NCBI GenBank assembly: GCA_947522735.1
Contig: CANNTZ010000027.1
Span: 1-29,165, forward strand
Source: an uncultured Oscillospiraceae bacterium
GTDB lineage: Bacteria; Bacillota; Clostridia; Oscillospirales; Ruminococcaceae
Direction: 5' to 3'
DNA length: 29,165 nucleotides
Notes under the pieces: model-generated
Database searches by the model: none
What the model was told of the DNA's origin: nothing
The model's input: the letters and a program-made list of their open reading frames with translations, nothing else
Part shown: one piece after another, positions 14,281 to 23,017 of the stretch
Position numbering within the stretch: position 1 is the stretch's first letter
Layout: every line of letters begins with the position of its first letter
Made by a program: the position numbers and the translations under genes

Positions 14281-15687
14281 ATGGAAGCGAGACACGACAC
14301 AGCGCCGAAAAGGCACATACTGACGCGCGACAGATCGTATTACAGCAGCCTGATAGCGCTGGCGCTGCCGGTTGCGGCACAGAGCGCCATTGCGTTTTTG
14401 GTGACGTTCGCAGATAACCTGATGGTAAGCTCGCTGGGCGACACGGCGGTCTCAGGCGTATATTTTGCGAGCCAGATAAACACGCTCATGCAGATGTTCA
14501 CCAACGGCATCGGCGGCACCATACTCATACTTTCGGCGCAGTACTGGGGCAAGCGCGAGACGTCGAGCATCCGCCGGATCGTTGCCGTCGGCGTACATCT
14601 TTCGCTGGCGGTCGGCGTCGTCGCAACGCTGATCTGCGTGCTTTTCCCGCAGCGGCTCATGAGCGTGTTCACGCCGGACAGGATGATACAGGCCGAGGCC
14701 GCGGCCTATCTGCGCATAGTCAGCGTGTCGTTCATCTTTTTCTGCATCTCGCAGGCGCTGATATTCGCAATGCGTTCGGTCGAGGTCACAAGGATCGGTA
14801 TGCTCGCGTCGCTGACGTCGCTGGTCTGCAACGTGGCACTCAATTCGCTGTTCATCTATGGCTTCAGATGGGGCGTGCGGGGCGCGGCCGCGGCGACGGT
14901 CATCTCCATCGTCGCGCAGACTGCCGTTATCATGATATATGTGCTTGCCGCCGACAAGCGTCTTTCGATGAGGCTGAGCGACTTCTTTGTCTCGGACGGC
15001 ACGCTGCGGCGCGATTTTATCCGCTATGGACTGCCGCTGGTTGCCGGAGAGCTTGTCTGGAGCGTCAATATGATGGGCAACAGCATCATCTTCGGGCGCT
15101 TCTTCGACGAGACGGTCTCGACGGCGGTATCGGTCGCGAACACAATGAACACGCTGGCGTATATAACCATCAGCGGCCTTGCGAGCGCCGTCGGCATCAT
15201 CACCGGCAAGACGGTCGGCGCGGGCAGAACCGAGCTGATGAAGGAATACGCTCGCACGACGCAGATCATTTTCCTTGGCGTGGGAATATTTTCCGGAGCG
15301 CTGGTCGCGCTGCTCAACGCACCGTTCGTCCGTCTCTATTCGATGATGCCGGGCGGCGGCATAAGCGAGGAGGCGGCGCTTCAGGCGCAGACGCTTATCC
15401 GCGTGCTCTCGGTCACGATAATAGGCACGTCGTACCAAATGCCCTGCCTGTTCGGGCTGGTCAAATCCGGCGGCGACATCTCTTTCGTATTCAAGAACGA
15501 CACGATATTCGTATTTTGTGTGGTGCTGCCGTCGGCGTTCATATCGGCGCTGCTTGGCGCGCCCGCGTGGTGGGTGTTCGCCTGCCTGAAGTCGGATCAG
15601 GTGCTCAAGTGCATTGTCGCAGTGTTCAAGATACGCAAATACAACTGGATGAAGAACCTGACGCGACCGTCGGCGGAGCAGGCCTGA
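14281..15687 (+). CDS. MATE family efflux transporter
   Basis: Twelve-segment membrane antiporter of the MATE family, which exports organic cations, drugs or metabolites in exchange for sodium or protons. The 468 residues show two homologous six-helix halves. Family features are YYSSLIALALPVAAQSAIAF and FADNLMVSSLGDTAVSGVYF at the start, GIGGTILILSAQYWGKRE in the second helix pair, and the repeat in the second half (IRYGLPLVAGELVWSVNMMG, ASAVGIITGKTVGAGR). A GAAGCAGG site ends right at the ATG, with AAGGGG about 9 bases upstream as the more likely ribosome site. It is divergent from the GH42 gene but need not be functionally linked. The substrate is unknown. Confidence 0.94.
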   Translation: MEARHDTAPKRHILTRDRSYYSSLIALALPVAAQSAIAFLVTFADNLMVSSLGDTAVSGVYFASQINTLMQMFTNGIGGTILILSAQYWGKRETSSIRRIVAVGVHLSLAVGVVATLICVLFPQRLMSVFTPDRMIQAEAAAYLRIVSVSFIFFCISQALIFAMRSVEVTRIGMLASLTSLVCNVALNSLFIYGFRWGVRGAAAATVISIVAQTAVIMIYVLAADKRLSMRLSDFFVSDGTLRRDFIRYGLPLVAGELVWSVNMMGNSIIFGRFFDETVSTAVSVANTMNTLAYITISGLASAVGIITGKTVGAGRTELMKEYARTTQIIFLGVGIFSGALVALLNAPFVRLYSMMPGGGISEEAALQAQTLIRVLSVTIIGTSYQMPCLFGLVKSGGDISFVFKNDTIFVFCVVLPSAFISALLGAPAWWVFACLKSDQVLKCIVAVFKIRKYNWMKNLTRPSAEQA

Positions 15688-15701
15688 CGGCGCGCAAAAC
15701 A

Positions 15702-15742
15702 AAAAGGATGGAAGCCGCATGGAGCGGTTATTCCATCCTTTT
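15702..15742. terminator. Bidirectional terminator after the MATE gene
   Basis: AAAAGGATGGAA (15702-15713) pairs perfectly with 15731-15742; an inner CCGC/GCGG stem extends it. The A-rich 5' side and TTTT 3' side let it work for both the MATE gene and the convergent DUF378 gene. Confidence 0.85.
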
Positions 15743-15760
15743 CAGCTTTGAAACGAGCCG

Positions 15761-15979
15761 TTACTCGCGGAGGTCGGCGGTCTCGGTGTCCTTGAACAGC
15801 AGCGAGATCGTCCAGAGCCCGGCGAGCGCGACGAGGGTATAGATGATACGGCTGACGACGGCGGAGGCGCCGCCGAAGAGCCACGCGACCAGGTCGTACT
15901 GGAAGATACCGATCAGGCCCCAGTTGATAGCGCCGATTATAACGAGCACGAGCGCGATCTTATCAATGACGTTCGTCAA
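15761..15979 (-). CDS. DUF378 small membrane protein
   Basis: A 72-residue protein with two membrane segments. Its first half, VIDKIALVLVIIGAINWGLIGIF, given here in parts as IDKIALVLVIIG and AINWGLIGIF, is the DUF378 signature; the second has RIIYTLVALAGLWTIS. No function is known for the family. The TTG at 15979 is chosen because AAGGAG lies 9 bases upstream of it; an ATG three codons earlier sits directly against that site, with no spacing. It follows the yfhO-like gene on the same strand by 101 bases and shares a terminator with the convergent MATE gene. Confidence 0.85.
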   Translation of the reverse strand: MTNVIDKIALVLVIIGAINWGLIGIFQYDLVAWLFGGASAVVSRIIYTLVALAGLWTISLLFKDTETADLRE

Positions 15980-16014
15980 AATCCACATCTCCTTAACAAA
16001 GCTCGCGAAGAACC

Positions 16015-16032
16015 TGTCCCGGCTCCGGGACA
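16015..16032. repeat. Short perfect inverted repeat between yfhO and DUF378
   Basis: TGTCCCGG (16015-16022) and CCGGGACA (16025-16032) with a 2-base centre. No T-run follows on the minus strand, so an operator is more likely than a terminator. Confidence 0.4.
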
Positions 16033-16080
16033 CATTACCCGCTCCTTTATTATGTGGAGCGCCCACGGCGTTTATTCACG

Positions 16081-18738
16081 TCAGATGAACCAGCAAAGCA
16101 GGTATACCGCCATGAACACAACTATCGCGGCGATGAGGTAGGTATAGTAAAGCGCAAGCAGCGCATTTTTGCAGCCTGCGCCGCGGGAGAGGACCGGCTT
16201 TCGCGCAAACGGCGTGCTGAAGAACACAATCAGTGCCGCGCCGAGCGCGAACAGTATCAGCCCCGCCGCCATTCCGCGCGGGAAGAAGCGTATCGAGACG
16301 TTGTTTGCGCCTTTAGTCACCGGCAGCGCCATAAATGTACCGTAGGCGCGGGAAAGCTCGACACGCTCGCCGTTTACAGTCGCGGTGAAGCCGCCGTCAT
16401 ATGGGATCTGCACCAGCAGCCAGCCGTCATCCGCCGCGTTGAAGCTTCCGCTCATCGAGGCCTTCGCGGTGTCCAGCACGCCGGAAACGACGCCCTCCGT
16501 GCCGCCTTCAAGCCGCTCGCAGTCCATGCCCCACACGCCGAAGGAGCGCAGCGACGCGCTCTTTTTCACTGTCAGCACAATATCGACCGTCTCATCCTCA
16601 AATTCACCGAGCAGCAGTATCCCGTTTTGCTCCTTTGACGGATATTTTTCACACAGCACGTTCCCGTCGACGGTGACAGAGAAGCTGTTGTTGACAGGCT
16701 CTGTCAGTTTGGTAGAAAGCGCGTTGAAGCAGTCGAAATACAGCCTGCGGCGCCCCTTGACGTTGATGTGGTAGCTGATGTAGCCCTCGCTTCCGTCAAG
16801 CTTCACGCGCGTCTGCCCATCCTTTCCGGCGATAGAAACGCCGCCGAGATAGACAGGCTCGTACTGCTCGAACAGCCCGTTTTCCCCGGTCAGCTCGTCG
16901 AATATCGCGTTTTGTATGTCAAAGCGCGAGCCGTCCGCAGGCTGCTCGGAGGGCTTGTCCCGCAGCAGCACGCCCAGCCCGAGGAAGCCTTCGGGAGAGG
17001 ACACCGTTCGGTCGTCCTCGATGATATAGCGGTTGCATAGCAGTCCGTCGATAAAATCGGTCGAGCCGTAGCTTCCGATTTCCATCCAGTATCCGGAATA
17101 GCCCAGCAGCTTGAGCGAAAAGAGGTAGTCCTCGCCGGTGAGCGAGGTGTAATGCCCAAGCGAATTGCGTCCCAGCGCAGCAAGCCAGTTGACGTCGTAA
17201 ATTTTGCTGCGTGTCTTGACGCGATAGAATCCGGACGCATCTCCGACGGAGGCAACGGTGTTGTATGCGTCGATCCAGCGCTCCTGCGCGCCGCTGATGT
17301 TGCCGAGATAGACGGTGCTGTTGAAGCCGCACTCGATCACTGCGAGCAGCGCAAACGCGGCGCCGAACACCCGGCGGGATATTGCGCGGTTGCGGCGCAG
17401 CGCGAACGTCAGCAGATAGGCGAGCGCAGAGACGAGGAACGCGCAGCTCAGCCAGTAGAGCGACTCGGAATTGCCCCAGAGCGAGCGCGAGAACCGGCTC
17501 ATCTCCTTGAGATGACGGCGCACAAGCTGAGTGTCGATAAGGAGCACGGCGACGGCCATCACAAACGGCGCGCAGGAGGCGAGGACGCGGGAAACGCCCT
17601 TTCTGCGCCCGTCCTCAGCGCCGGGAAGGGCGCGCTCCTCCTCGGACACGCACAGCGTCTCGGCGCAGATGCCGAGCAGGATGAGCGTGGTGATATATGC
17701 GAAGCGGCAGGGGAACGCCTGATAGCTTCCAAAGTGCCACATCGCGTTTATGCGCTCCGCAAAGAACGGCACGAGCATCACCGCAGCCAGCCCGGTCAAA
17801 AAGCCGTAACGCCTGCCCCCTGAGAGACGGCGTCCCTCGGTCAGATACCATGCGCAGAGCGGCAACACGGCGGCGGCGCACATCAGCAGAGGCAGCTTGG
17901 TGTTGAGGTCGCCTGTGCCGGAGATTTTTTCAAGTGCCTGAAGAACCCCGTCGGAGCGTGCCGAGTCAAGGTATTCCATCAGCGACGGGAGCAGCACGGG
18001 AGACGCGAGCAGCGCCGCACAGACACCGGAAAGCGAGAAGCGCACCGCGACCACCGGGCGCTCCTCCTCACTTGCGAAGCAGAACAGCCAGAGCAGCGAG
18101 AATATCAACAGGAATATTATCACCATTATGCTCATATAAAAGCCGGTTATCATCAGCGCCGCCAGCAGCAGCGTGAAGGAAAGGGGCTTTTTCTCGGAGA
18201 CGAGCCGCCGGAACGCGACGATGAGCAGCGGGAATATTATCAGCGTATCCAGCCACGTCAGCGTCTGGAAATACATGAGCGAAAAGCCGCACAGCGCGTA
18301 CATCACCGAGAGCGCCGAGGCTTGCAGCAGGCCGAGCCTCGGCCAGAAGGAACGAAAGAATACAGCCGCCGCGAAGGCTGCCGTCATCAGCTTGACCATC
18401 ACCAGTATGTTGGCGGCAAGCATAAGCTGCGAGGGCGCATAGCAGAGCGAAATCAGCGAAAAGGGGCTGAGCACAAAGAAGCACAGCGCCGGAAATATCC
18501 CGACGCCGCCCGCCTGCGCAAAGCTGTAGAACAGCGAGCCTTCGCCGCGCAGAGCGCTCCTGAGCACCGCAAGCAGCGGGACGGTCTGCTGGCTCATGTC
18601 GCACCACGCAATGCTTCGCTCGCCAAAGGGATAATAGAAGCCGCGCCAGAAGGTGAACAGCAGCACGGCCATGACAGCGAGCGGCGGAAGGATATATGGT
18701 AAAAGAAGAGTCGGAATAAACGAGTTCTGCTTTTTCAA
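16081..18738 (-). CDS. YfhO-family membrane protein (predicted GT-C glycosyltransferase)
   Basis: Large multispanning protein of the YfhO family, linked in Bacillus and Listeria to glycosylation of lipoteichoic or wall teichoic acids with lipid-linked sugars on the outer face. The start is TTG at 18738, six bases after GGAGG; the in-frame ATG at 18852 has no such site and would add a non-hydrophobic stretch. The 885 residues have an N-terminal membrane helix, then an outer loop with WCDMSQQTVPLLAVLRS and the family-typical FYSFAQAGGVGIF, about a dozen membrane helices, and a large beta-rich outer domain (from about 490 on) before a last C-terminal pair of helices. The acidic D in the first loop is the likely GT-C catalytic residue. 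The neighbours (DUF378, TatD) give no substrate hint. Confidence 0.9.
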   Translation of the reverse strand: MKKQNSFIPTLLLPYILPPLAVMAVLLFTFWRGFYYPFGERSIAWCDMSQQTVPLLAVLRSALRGEGSLFYSFAQAGGVGIFPALCFFVLSPFSLISLCYAPSQLMLAANILVMVKLMTAAFAAAVFFRSFWPRLGLLQASALSVMYALCGFSLMYFQTLTWLDTLIIFPLLIVAFRRLVSEKKPLSFTLLLAALMITGFYMSIMVIIFLLIFSLLWLFCFASEEERPVVAVRFSLSGVCAALLASPVLLPSLMEYLDSARSDGVLQALEKISGTGDLNTKLPLLMCAAAVLPLCAWYLTEGRRLSGGRRYGFLTGLAAVMLVPFFAERINAMWHFGSYQAFPCRFAYITTLILLGICAETLCVSEEERALPGAEDGRRKGVSRVLASCAPFVMAVAVLLIDTQLVRRHLKEMSRFSRSLWGNSESLYWLSCAFLVSALAYLLTFALRRNRAISRRVFGAAFALLAVIECGFNSTVYLGNISGAQERWIDAYNTVASVGDASGFYRVKTRSKIYDVNWLAALGRNSLGHYTSLTGEDYLFSLKLLGYSGYWMEIGSYGSTDFIDGLLCNRYIIEDDRTVSSPEGFLGLGVLLRDKPSEQPADGSRFDIQNAIFDELTGENGLFEQYEPVYLGGVSIAGKDGQTRVKLDGSEGYISYHINVKGRRRLYFDCFNALSTKLTEPVNNSFSVTVDGNVLCEKYPSKEQNGILLLGEFEDETVDIVLTVKKSASLRSFGVWGMDCERLEGGTEGVVSGVLDTAKASMSGSFNAADDGWLLVQIPYDGGFTATVNGERVELSRAYGTFMALPVTKGANNVSIRFFPRGMAAGLILFALGAALIVFFSTPFARKPVLSRGAGCKNALLALYYTYLIAAIVVFMAVYLLCWFI

Positions 18739-18775
18739 GGCGCGCCTCCGGACAAAACATATTAGGCTATTAGTT

Positions 18776-18781
18776 ATTATA
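18776..18781 (-). promoter_or_regulatory. Possible -10 element for yfhO
   Basis: A perfect TATAAT on the minus strand (18781-18776), 37 bases before the TTG start. No -35 hexamer fits at 16-18 bases. Confidence 0.35.
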
Positions 18782-18898
18782 ACCTTATTAAAGTGTGCAT
18801 TTTGGCTGACATTACTGCACGGAGGAATAAAAATTTTTTTCCGCGGCGGCAACGCTTTGGAAAAAGCAGCGACGGGGCTGGATTTTTGGCGCGCGGCG

Positions 18899-18907
18899 TG
18901 CTATAAT
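18899..18907 (+). promoter_or_regulatory. Extended -10 promoter of the tatD gene
   Basis: TGCTATAAT with TATAAT at 18902-18907 and a weak -35. Same TGCTATAAT element as before the MATE gene. The start codon is 103 bases on. Confidence 0.5.
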
Positions 18908-19010
18908 GATCGTAATCCGCGCCGCCCGAGCAAAAAACCGCGGCGCCGACAGCAGCTATACGGACGCCGCGTTTATTCCCGGCGCGCCGGAGAGGATATG
19001 AGGTAGAGCA

Positions 19011-19799
19011 ATGTACGGGCAGGAGTATCACGGAATATTCGATTCACACGCGCACTATGACGACGCGCGCTTTGACGGGGACAGGGAAGAGGTGCTTTCG
19101 GCGCTCGCGGGCAGCGGCGTCGAGCGGGTGATAAACGTAGCGGCGGATATCGAGAGCTGCGAGACGTCGTTCCGGCTGGCGCAGCGCTACGACTTTGTAC
19201 ATGCCGCCGCGGGGGTGCATCCGCACAGCGCGCTTGAGGTCTGCGGAACGGACTATCTCTTGCGCGTCGCGGATTATATTTCCCGGGAAAAGGTGGTCGC
19301 GCTCGGCGAGATCGGCTTGGACTATCATTATGATTTTTCGCCGCGCGATATACAGCGCCGCGTCTTTGAGGAGCAGCTCGCGCTTGCGCGGGAGCTTGAC
19401 GTGCCGGTTATAATCCACAGCCGCGAGGCCTGCGAGGATACGCTGACGCTTGTAAAAAAATACCACCCACGCGGGGTGGTGCACTGCTTCTCCGGCAGCG
19501 CCGAAGCTGTGAGGGAATATCTGAGGCTGGGGCTGTATATCGGCTTCACCGGATCGGTGACGTTCAAAAATGCGAACCGGCTGCTGCTTGCAGCGCAGAC
19601 GACGCCGCTCGACCGGCTGCTGCTGGAGACGGACTGCCCCTATATGGCTCCCGTGCCCTACCGCGGCAAACGGTGCGATTCGCGGATGATATACGCGACG
19701 GCGGAAAGGCTGGCGGAGCTGCACGGCGAGGACACGCAGCGCCTCATCGACGCGGCGCGCGCGAACACCCTTGCGTGCTTTGGATTAGCAGGGAAATAG
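19011..19799 (+). CDS. tatD: TatD family metal-dependent DNase
   Basis: Metal-dependent hydrolase of the TatD group with 3'-5' exonuclease or AP-endonuclease type activity on DNA, likely cytoplasmic. All metal ligands are present: H13 and H15 in FDSHAHYD, E100 in GEIGLDYH, H136 in IIHSRE, H158 in VVHCFSG, and D208 in LETDCPYMAP. The 262 residues match the usual length near 255-265. GAGGT precedes the ATG by 8 bases. It is a single gene here, not linked to metG as often seen. The more specific family role (TatD or YcfH) cannot be settled. Confidence 0.95.
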   Translation: MYGQEYHGIFDSHAHYDDARFDGDREEVLSALAGSGVERVINVAADIESCETSFRLAQRYDFVHAAAGVHPHSALEVCGTDYLLRVADYISREKVVALGEIGLDYHYDFSPRDIQRRVFEEQLALARELDVPVIIHSREACEDTLTLVKKYHPRGVVHCFSGSAEAVREYLRLGLYIGFTGSVTFKNANRLLLAAQTTPLDRLLLETDCPYMAPVPYRGKRCDSRMIYATAERLAELHGEDTQRLIDAARANTLACFGLAGK

Positions 19800-19933
19800 C
19801 GAAAACGCCCTCACGCACGCCGTGGAAAAAATCCGTGCTTATTAAGGTATATCCGGCGCGCGCAAAAGCGCGCAAAATTTCGGGAGGCCCCGCTGCAAGC
19901 GCCGTCGTTATACATATGATATGCGCAGCGTCC

Positions 19934-20515
19934 TCAGTTCATCTGGCAAGCGGCGGCAAGGCCCTTCAGAGTATTCAGCATCAGCTTGGAGCCGCCCAAG
20001 GCCGATACCGGCTGCACAAAACGGCCCGGTGCGCCAGCAAGGACGCGGAGAGTCTCGCCTTCGATGGTGTCGCGCCAGAAGTCGCTGTTGTTATAGAAAA
20101 CGCTGACGGCGTCTACCGTGTAGCCGTTGAAGCAGCGTCCTCCCTCGGTGAGATAGTTGCGCTTTATCAGCGGGATGATGCGTTCGAGGCAGTCAAGGTC
20201 GGAATCGAAGCTCATCACCGAGCCGCCGGAGCCGGTCCAGCCGAACCAGTTGTGCAGATCCGGGCGGCGCTCCCAGCGCATGACGCTGACGATGAATTCG
20301 GCGGATACGCCGTTTTCGCGGCAGACGCGTATGACGTCGGCGGCAAGATGGCGCGTCTCCGGGTGCATATAATCCGCTATGCTCTCCGGCGTATGCGCGC
20401 TGACGGTGCGCAGATCGTAGCCTTCTCCGGCAAACGCGCACACGCTCATGCAGGCGCAGAGCAGCACAAAGACCGAGATAAAAAGGGCGATTTTTGAAAA
20501 TGTTCTGTGTTTCAT
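19934..20515 (-). CDS. Secreted lysozyme/glucosaminidase-like protein (uncertain)
   Basis: A 193-residue protein with a clear signal peptide: basic MKHRTFSK, a hydrophobic core (IALFISVFVLLCACMSV) and a likely cut after CAFA. The mature part has the arrangement of glucosaminidase-type cell-wall hydrolases: a helix with a single candidate catalytic glutamate (FIVSVMRWERRPDLHNWFGW), then GSVMSFDSDLDCLERIIPLI, and GYTVDAVSVFYNN. The NWFGWTG and YNNSDFW elements resemble the NNLFGW and Y...W patterns of that fold. It could digest peptidoglycan, but the assignment is by pattern only and it may be catalytically inert. AAAGGTG is about 13 bases before the ATG at 20515. The gene ends 135 bases from tatD, whose transcript converges; no strong terminator is seen there, only small GC hairpins. 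Confidence 0.6.
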   Translation of the reverse strand: MKHRTFSKIALFISVFVLLCACMSVCAFAGEGYDLRTVSAHTPESIADYMHPETRHLAADVIRVCRENGVSAEFIVSVMRWERRPDLHNWFGWTGSGGSVMSFDSDLDCLERIIPLIKRNYLTEGGRCFNGYTVDAVSVFYNNSDFWRDTIEGETLRVLAGAPGRFVQPVSALGGSKLMLNTLKGLAAACQMN

Positions 20516-20585
20516 AAGGTCAAAAGCACCTTTCGTGGCGTTTTTGCAAATATTATTGTCGTTTTCAGGGATAATATTCATCCGG

Positions 20586-20628
20586 AGCCCTTGTGCGCCG
20601 CGCACGTATAATCCGGCGCGCAAGGGCT
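20586..20628. repeat. 15-bp GC-rich stem-loop in the leader of the secreted protein gene
   Basis: AGCCCTTGTGCGCCG (20586-20600) pairs with CGGCGCGCAAGGGCT (20614-20628) with one G-T pair around a 13-base loop. The loop holds a plus-strand TATAAT (20607-20612). No T-run on either side. It lies 71 bases before the secreted protein start. Confidence 0.6.
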
Positions 20629-20751
20629 AATACTGTTATGAAGCGTGCATTTTTGCGCCGGTGGTCGTCCGCCTGCTCCGGATTTAAAACTTTTGACGCT
20701 TTTTCCAAAGAAATAATTAAAAAAACGCTTTTAATTTATCCCGATAGGTGG

Positions 20752-20836
20752 TATAATAAATACCGATAATACAGACATGTGAATTTAGACTATATCTTTG
20801 CAGAGCAATTGACATATTTTGGGCACGGAATAATGT
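20752..20836 (+). promoter_or_regulatory. Candidate murA promoter elements
   Basis: Two options: a perfect TATAAT at 20752-20757 with a poor -35, and a perfect TTGACA at 20809-20814 with a 16-base spacer to a weak TAATGT at 20831-20836. The second would leave a very short leader; the first is preferred. Confidence 0.4.
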
Positions 20837-20852
20837 TTAAGGGGAGTTTGGG

Positions 20853-22142
20853 TTGGAAAAATACGTTGTTGAGGGCGGTGCGCGTCTCAGCGGCACCGTC
20901 GAGATAAGCGGCGCGAAAAACGCGGCGCTCGCGATTTTGGCTGCAACTGTTTTGGCTGAAGAGCCTTGCATTATAGAAAATATCCCGAATATCAACGATA
21001 CCTCGGTGTCGCTGAAGATACTCCGAGACATGGGCGCAACCGTCAAGCTGCTGGATAAAAATACGGTCTACGTCGATACCTCGGTGCTGACAAGTCCGAT
21101 GGTGCCGTACGAGCACGCCAAGCGTATGCGCGCCTCCTATTATTACCTTGGCTCGCTGCTCGGGCGCTATCATAACGCCGACGTATCCATGCCGGGCGGC
21201 TGCAATCTCGGCGTCCGTCCGATCGACCAGCACATCAAGGGCTTCCGGGCTCTCGGCTGCACGGTGGATATCGTGCAGGGCGGCATAATCAGCGCAAAGG
21301 CAAAGGAGCTGACCGGCAGCCACATCTATTTCGAGATATCCTCGGTGGGCGCGACGATAAACGTGATGCTCGCGGCGGTCAAGGCGGAGGGCGTGACGGT
21401 GCTCGAAAACGTTGCGAAGGAGCCGCACATCGTCGACCTCGCGAACTTCCTCAACTCCATGGGCGCCGATATCCGCGGCGCCGGAACCGACGTTATAAAA
21501 ATACACGGCGTCAGGCGCCTTGGAGGTACCAATTATTCCATAATCCCGGATCAGATCGAGGCGGGCACCTTCATGGTCGCCGCAGCTGCTACGGGCGGAG
21601 ACGTCCTGATATCCAACGTCATCCCCAAGCACCTTGAATCCATCTCAGAAAAGCTTGTCAAGGCGGGTGCGTCAGTCGAGGAATACGATGACTCCGTGCG
21701 GGTTTATCGCAGCGGCCCCATCAACAAGGTCACGCTGAAAACCCTGCCGCACCCCGGCTTCCCTACCGACATGCAGCCGCAGATGGTGGCAATGCTGGCC
21801 GCCGCGCAGGGCACAAGCGTCATAACCGAGAGCGTGTTTGAAAACAACCGTTTCCGCTATGTGGACGAGCTTGCGCGCATGGGCGCTCACATTCAGGTGG
21901 ACGGCAAGATAGCGGTCGTGGAGGGCGTGCCGTTCCTGACCGGAGCACCGGTTAAGGCAACCGATCTGCGCGCCGGCGCCGCAATGGTCATAGCAGGGCT
22001 TATGGCGCACGGCACGACCGAGATCGAGGATATCCGCCACATAGAGCGCGGATACGAGGATTTCATCGAAAAGCTGACGAAGCTCGGGGCGGATATCAGA
22101 TACGTCTCCAGGCCGGATTACGCCGTGCCGGAGGCGCTTTGA
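20853..22142 (+). CDS. murA: UDP-N-acetylglucosamine 1-carboxyvinyltransferase
   Basis: Catalyses the first committed step of peptidoglycan synthesis, moving enolpyruvate from PEP to UDP-GlcNAc; cytoplasmic. The start is TTG, 6 bases after AAGGGGAG. The 429 residues include KNAALAILAATVL near the N-terminus and the active-site loop PGGCNLGVRP with C117, the residue fosfomycin alkylates, so the enzyme is predicted to be sensitive. Later family blocks are DQIEAGTFMVAAAATGGD and PHPGFPTDMQPQMVAM. Length is normal. Whether it is the main MurA or the second copy found in many Firmicutes cannot be told from one locus. It is followed by walJ and rlmH on the same strand, with a modest hairpin between. 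Confidence 0.97.
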   Translation: MEKYVVEGGARLSGTVEISGAKNAALAILAATVLAEEPCIIENIPNINDTSVSLKILRDMGATVKLLDKNTVYVDTSVLTSPMVPYEHAKRMRASYYYLGSLLGRYHNADVSMPGGCNLGVRPIDQHIKGFRALGCTVDIVQGGIISAKAKELTGSHIYFEISSVGATINVMLAAVKAEGVTVLENVAKEPHIVDLANFLNSMGADIRGAGTDVIKIHGVRRLGGTNYSIIPDQIEAGTFMVAAAATGGDVLISNVIPKHLESISEKLVKAGASVEEYDDSVRVYRSGPINKVTLKTLPHPGFPTDMQPQMVAMLAAAQGTSVITESVFENNRFRYVDELARMGAHIQVDGKIAVVEGVPFLTGAPVKATDLRAGAAMVIAGLMAHGTTEIEDIRHIERGYEDFIEKLTKLGADIRYVSRPDYAVPEAL

Positions 22143-22160
22143 ACGGAGCCGCACATATCG

Positions 22161-22193
22161 ATGGAGGGGAGCGCTTTCTCCTCCATAATTTTG
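22161..22193 (+). terminator. Weak terminator or attenuator after murA
   Basis: ATGGAGG (22161-22167) pairs with CCTCCAT (22180-22186), extended by a G-T and a G-C pair, then AATTTTG. It lies in the 70-base gap before walJ and may only reduce read-through. Confidence 0.5.
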
Positions 22194-22212
22194 TTGGGAG
22201 ATACATAAACGG

Positions 22213-23004
22213 ATGGCACGATTTGTCACATTATACAGCGGAAGCAGCGGGAATTCGGCATACGTCGGCGGGCGGGACGCGGGTATACTCGTGGACGTCG
22301 GCTCAAGCTGCCGCCGAACGATGAAGGCGCTTGCGGAGGCACAGATTGAGCTTGACGCGATAAAGGCGATATTCGTCACCCACGAGCACAGCGACCACAT
22401 AAGCGGCCTTCAGGTGTTTCTCTCGAAGCACAGCGTGCCGGTCTATGCATCGCCGGAGGTGGCGGATTATCTTGCCGAAAGCGGCAGGATTCCGGCGGGG
22501 ACGCGGCTTTGTGCCGTCGGCGAGGAGCCTGTCTGCGAGGCGGGAATGATGATCGAGAGCTTTGATACGCCGCACGACAGCCTGCACAGCCTCGGCTTTC
22601 GGGTGAACACCGCCGACGGCAGGAAAATTGCAATTGCAACCGACCTCGGGCATCTGCCGGACAGGATAATGAAGCTGCTATACGGCTGCGACCTTGTTAT
22701 GCTCGAATCCAACTACGACCCGGAGATGTTGGAGTTCGGGCCGTATCCGTGGTCGCTCAAGCGCCGCATCTTCGGCCGGAACGGACACCTTTCCAACAGC
22801 GAGTGCGCGGCGGCGCTCCCTTCGCTGATAGCCGCGGGAACGACGCGGCTGGTGCTCGCGCACCTGAGCAAGGAGAACAACACGCCGGAGATAGCGCGCA
22901 GCGCTTCCTCGTCGTCGCTGTTTGGCGGCGGCTTTTCCGAGGGCAGCGACTACATGCTTGAGGTCGCCCCGCGCTTTTCGGCGGGCAGGCCGCTGGTGCT
23001 CTGA
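22213..23004 (+). CDS. walJ: WalJ/YycJ metallo-beta-lactamase-fold hydrolase
   Basis: Metallo-beta-lactamase-fold protein of the YycJ group, tied in Firmicutes to the WalRK cell-wall regulon and to coordination of division with DNA replication; a 5' exonuclease activity is described for related proteins. Metal-binding signature T-H57-E-H59-S-D61-H62 is intact, followed by D144 and H147 in ATDLGH, and the RNGHLSN and VLAHLSKENN blocks near the end. The 263 residues are normal. The WalRK genes are absent, so the usual walRKHIJ operon has broken up and walJ sits with murA and rlmH. GGGAG is 12 bases before the ATG, a little long, so initiation may be weak. Confidence 0.9.
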   Translation: MARFVTLYSGSSGNSAYVGGRDAGILVDVGSSCRRTMKALAEAQIELDAIKAIFVTHEHSDHISGLQVFLSKHSVPVYASPEVADYLAESGRIPAGTRLCAVGEEPVCEAGMMIESFDTPHDSLHSLGFRVNTADGRKIAIATDLGHLPDRIMKLLYGCDLVMLESNYDPEMLEFGPYPWSLKRRIFGRNGHLSNSECAAALPSLIAAGTTRLVLAHLSKENNTPEIARSASSSSLFGGGFSEGSDYMLEVAPRFSAGRPLVL

Positions 23005-23017
23005 GAGGCGGGATAAA

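Larger units (their letters stand above)
20516..20852. other. 337-base divergent intergenic region
   Basis: Contains the long hairpin at 20586-20628 and the murA promoter elements, annotated separately. No small gene was recognised. A promoter for the secreted protein was not identified. Confidence 0.5.

Noticed and set aside
19850..19875. GC-rich hairpin GCGCGC-AAAA-GCGCGC as a terminator for tatD
   Set aside because: No T-run follows on the plus strand and the stem is low-complexity alternating GC, so it was not called.
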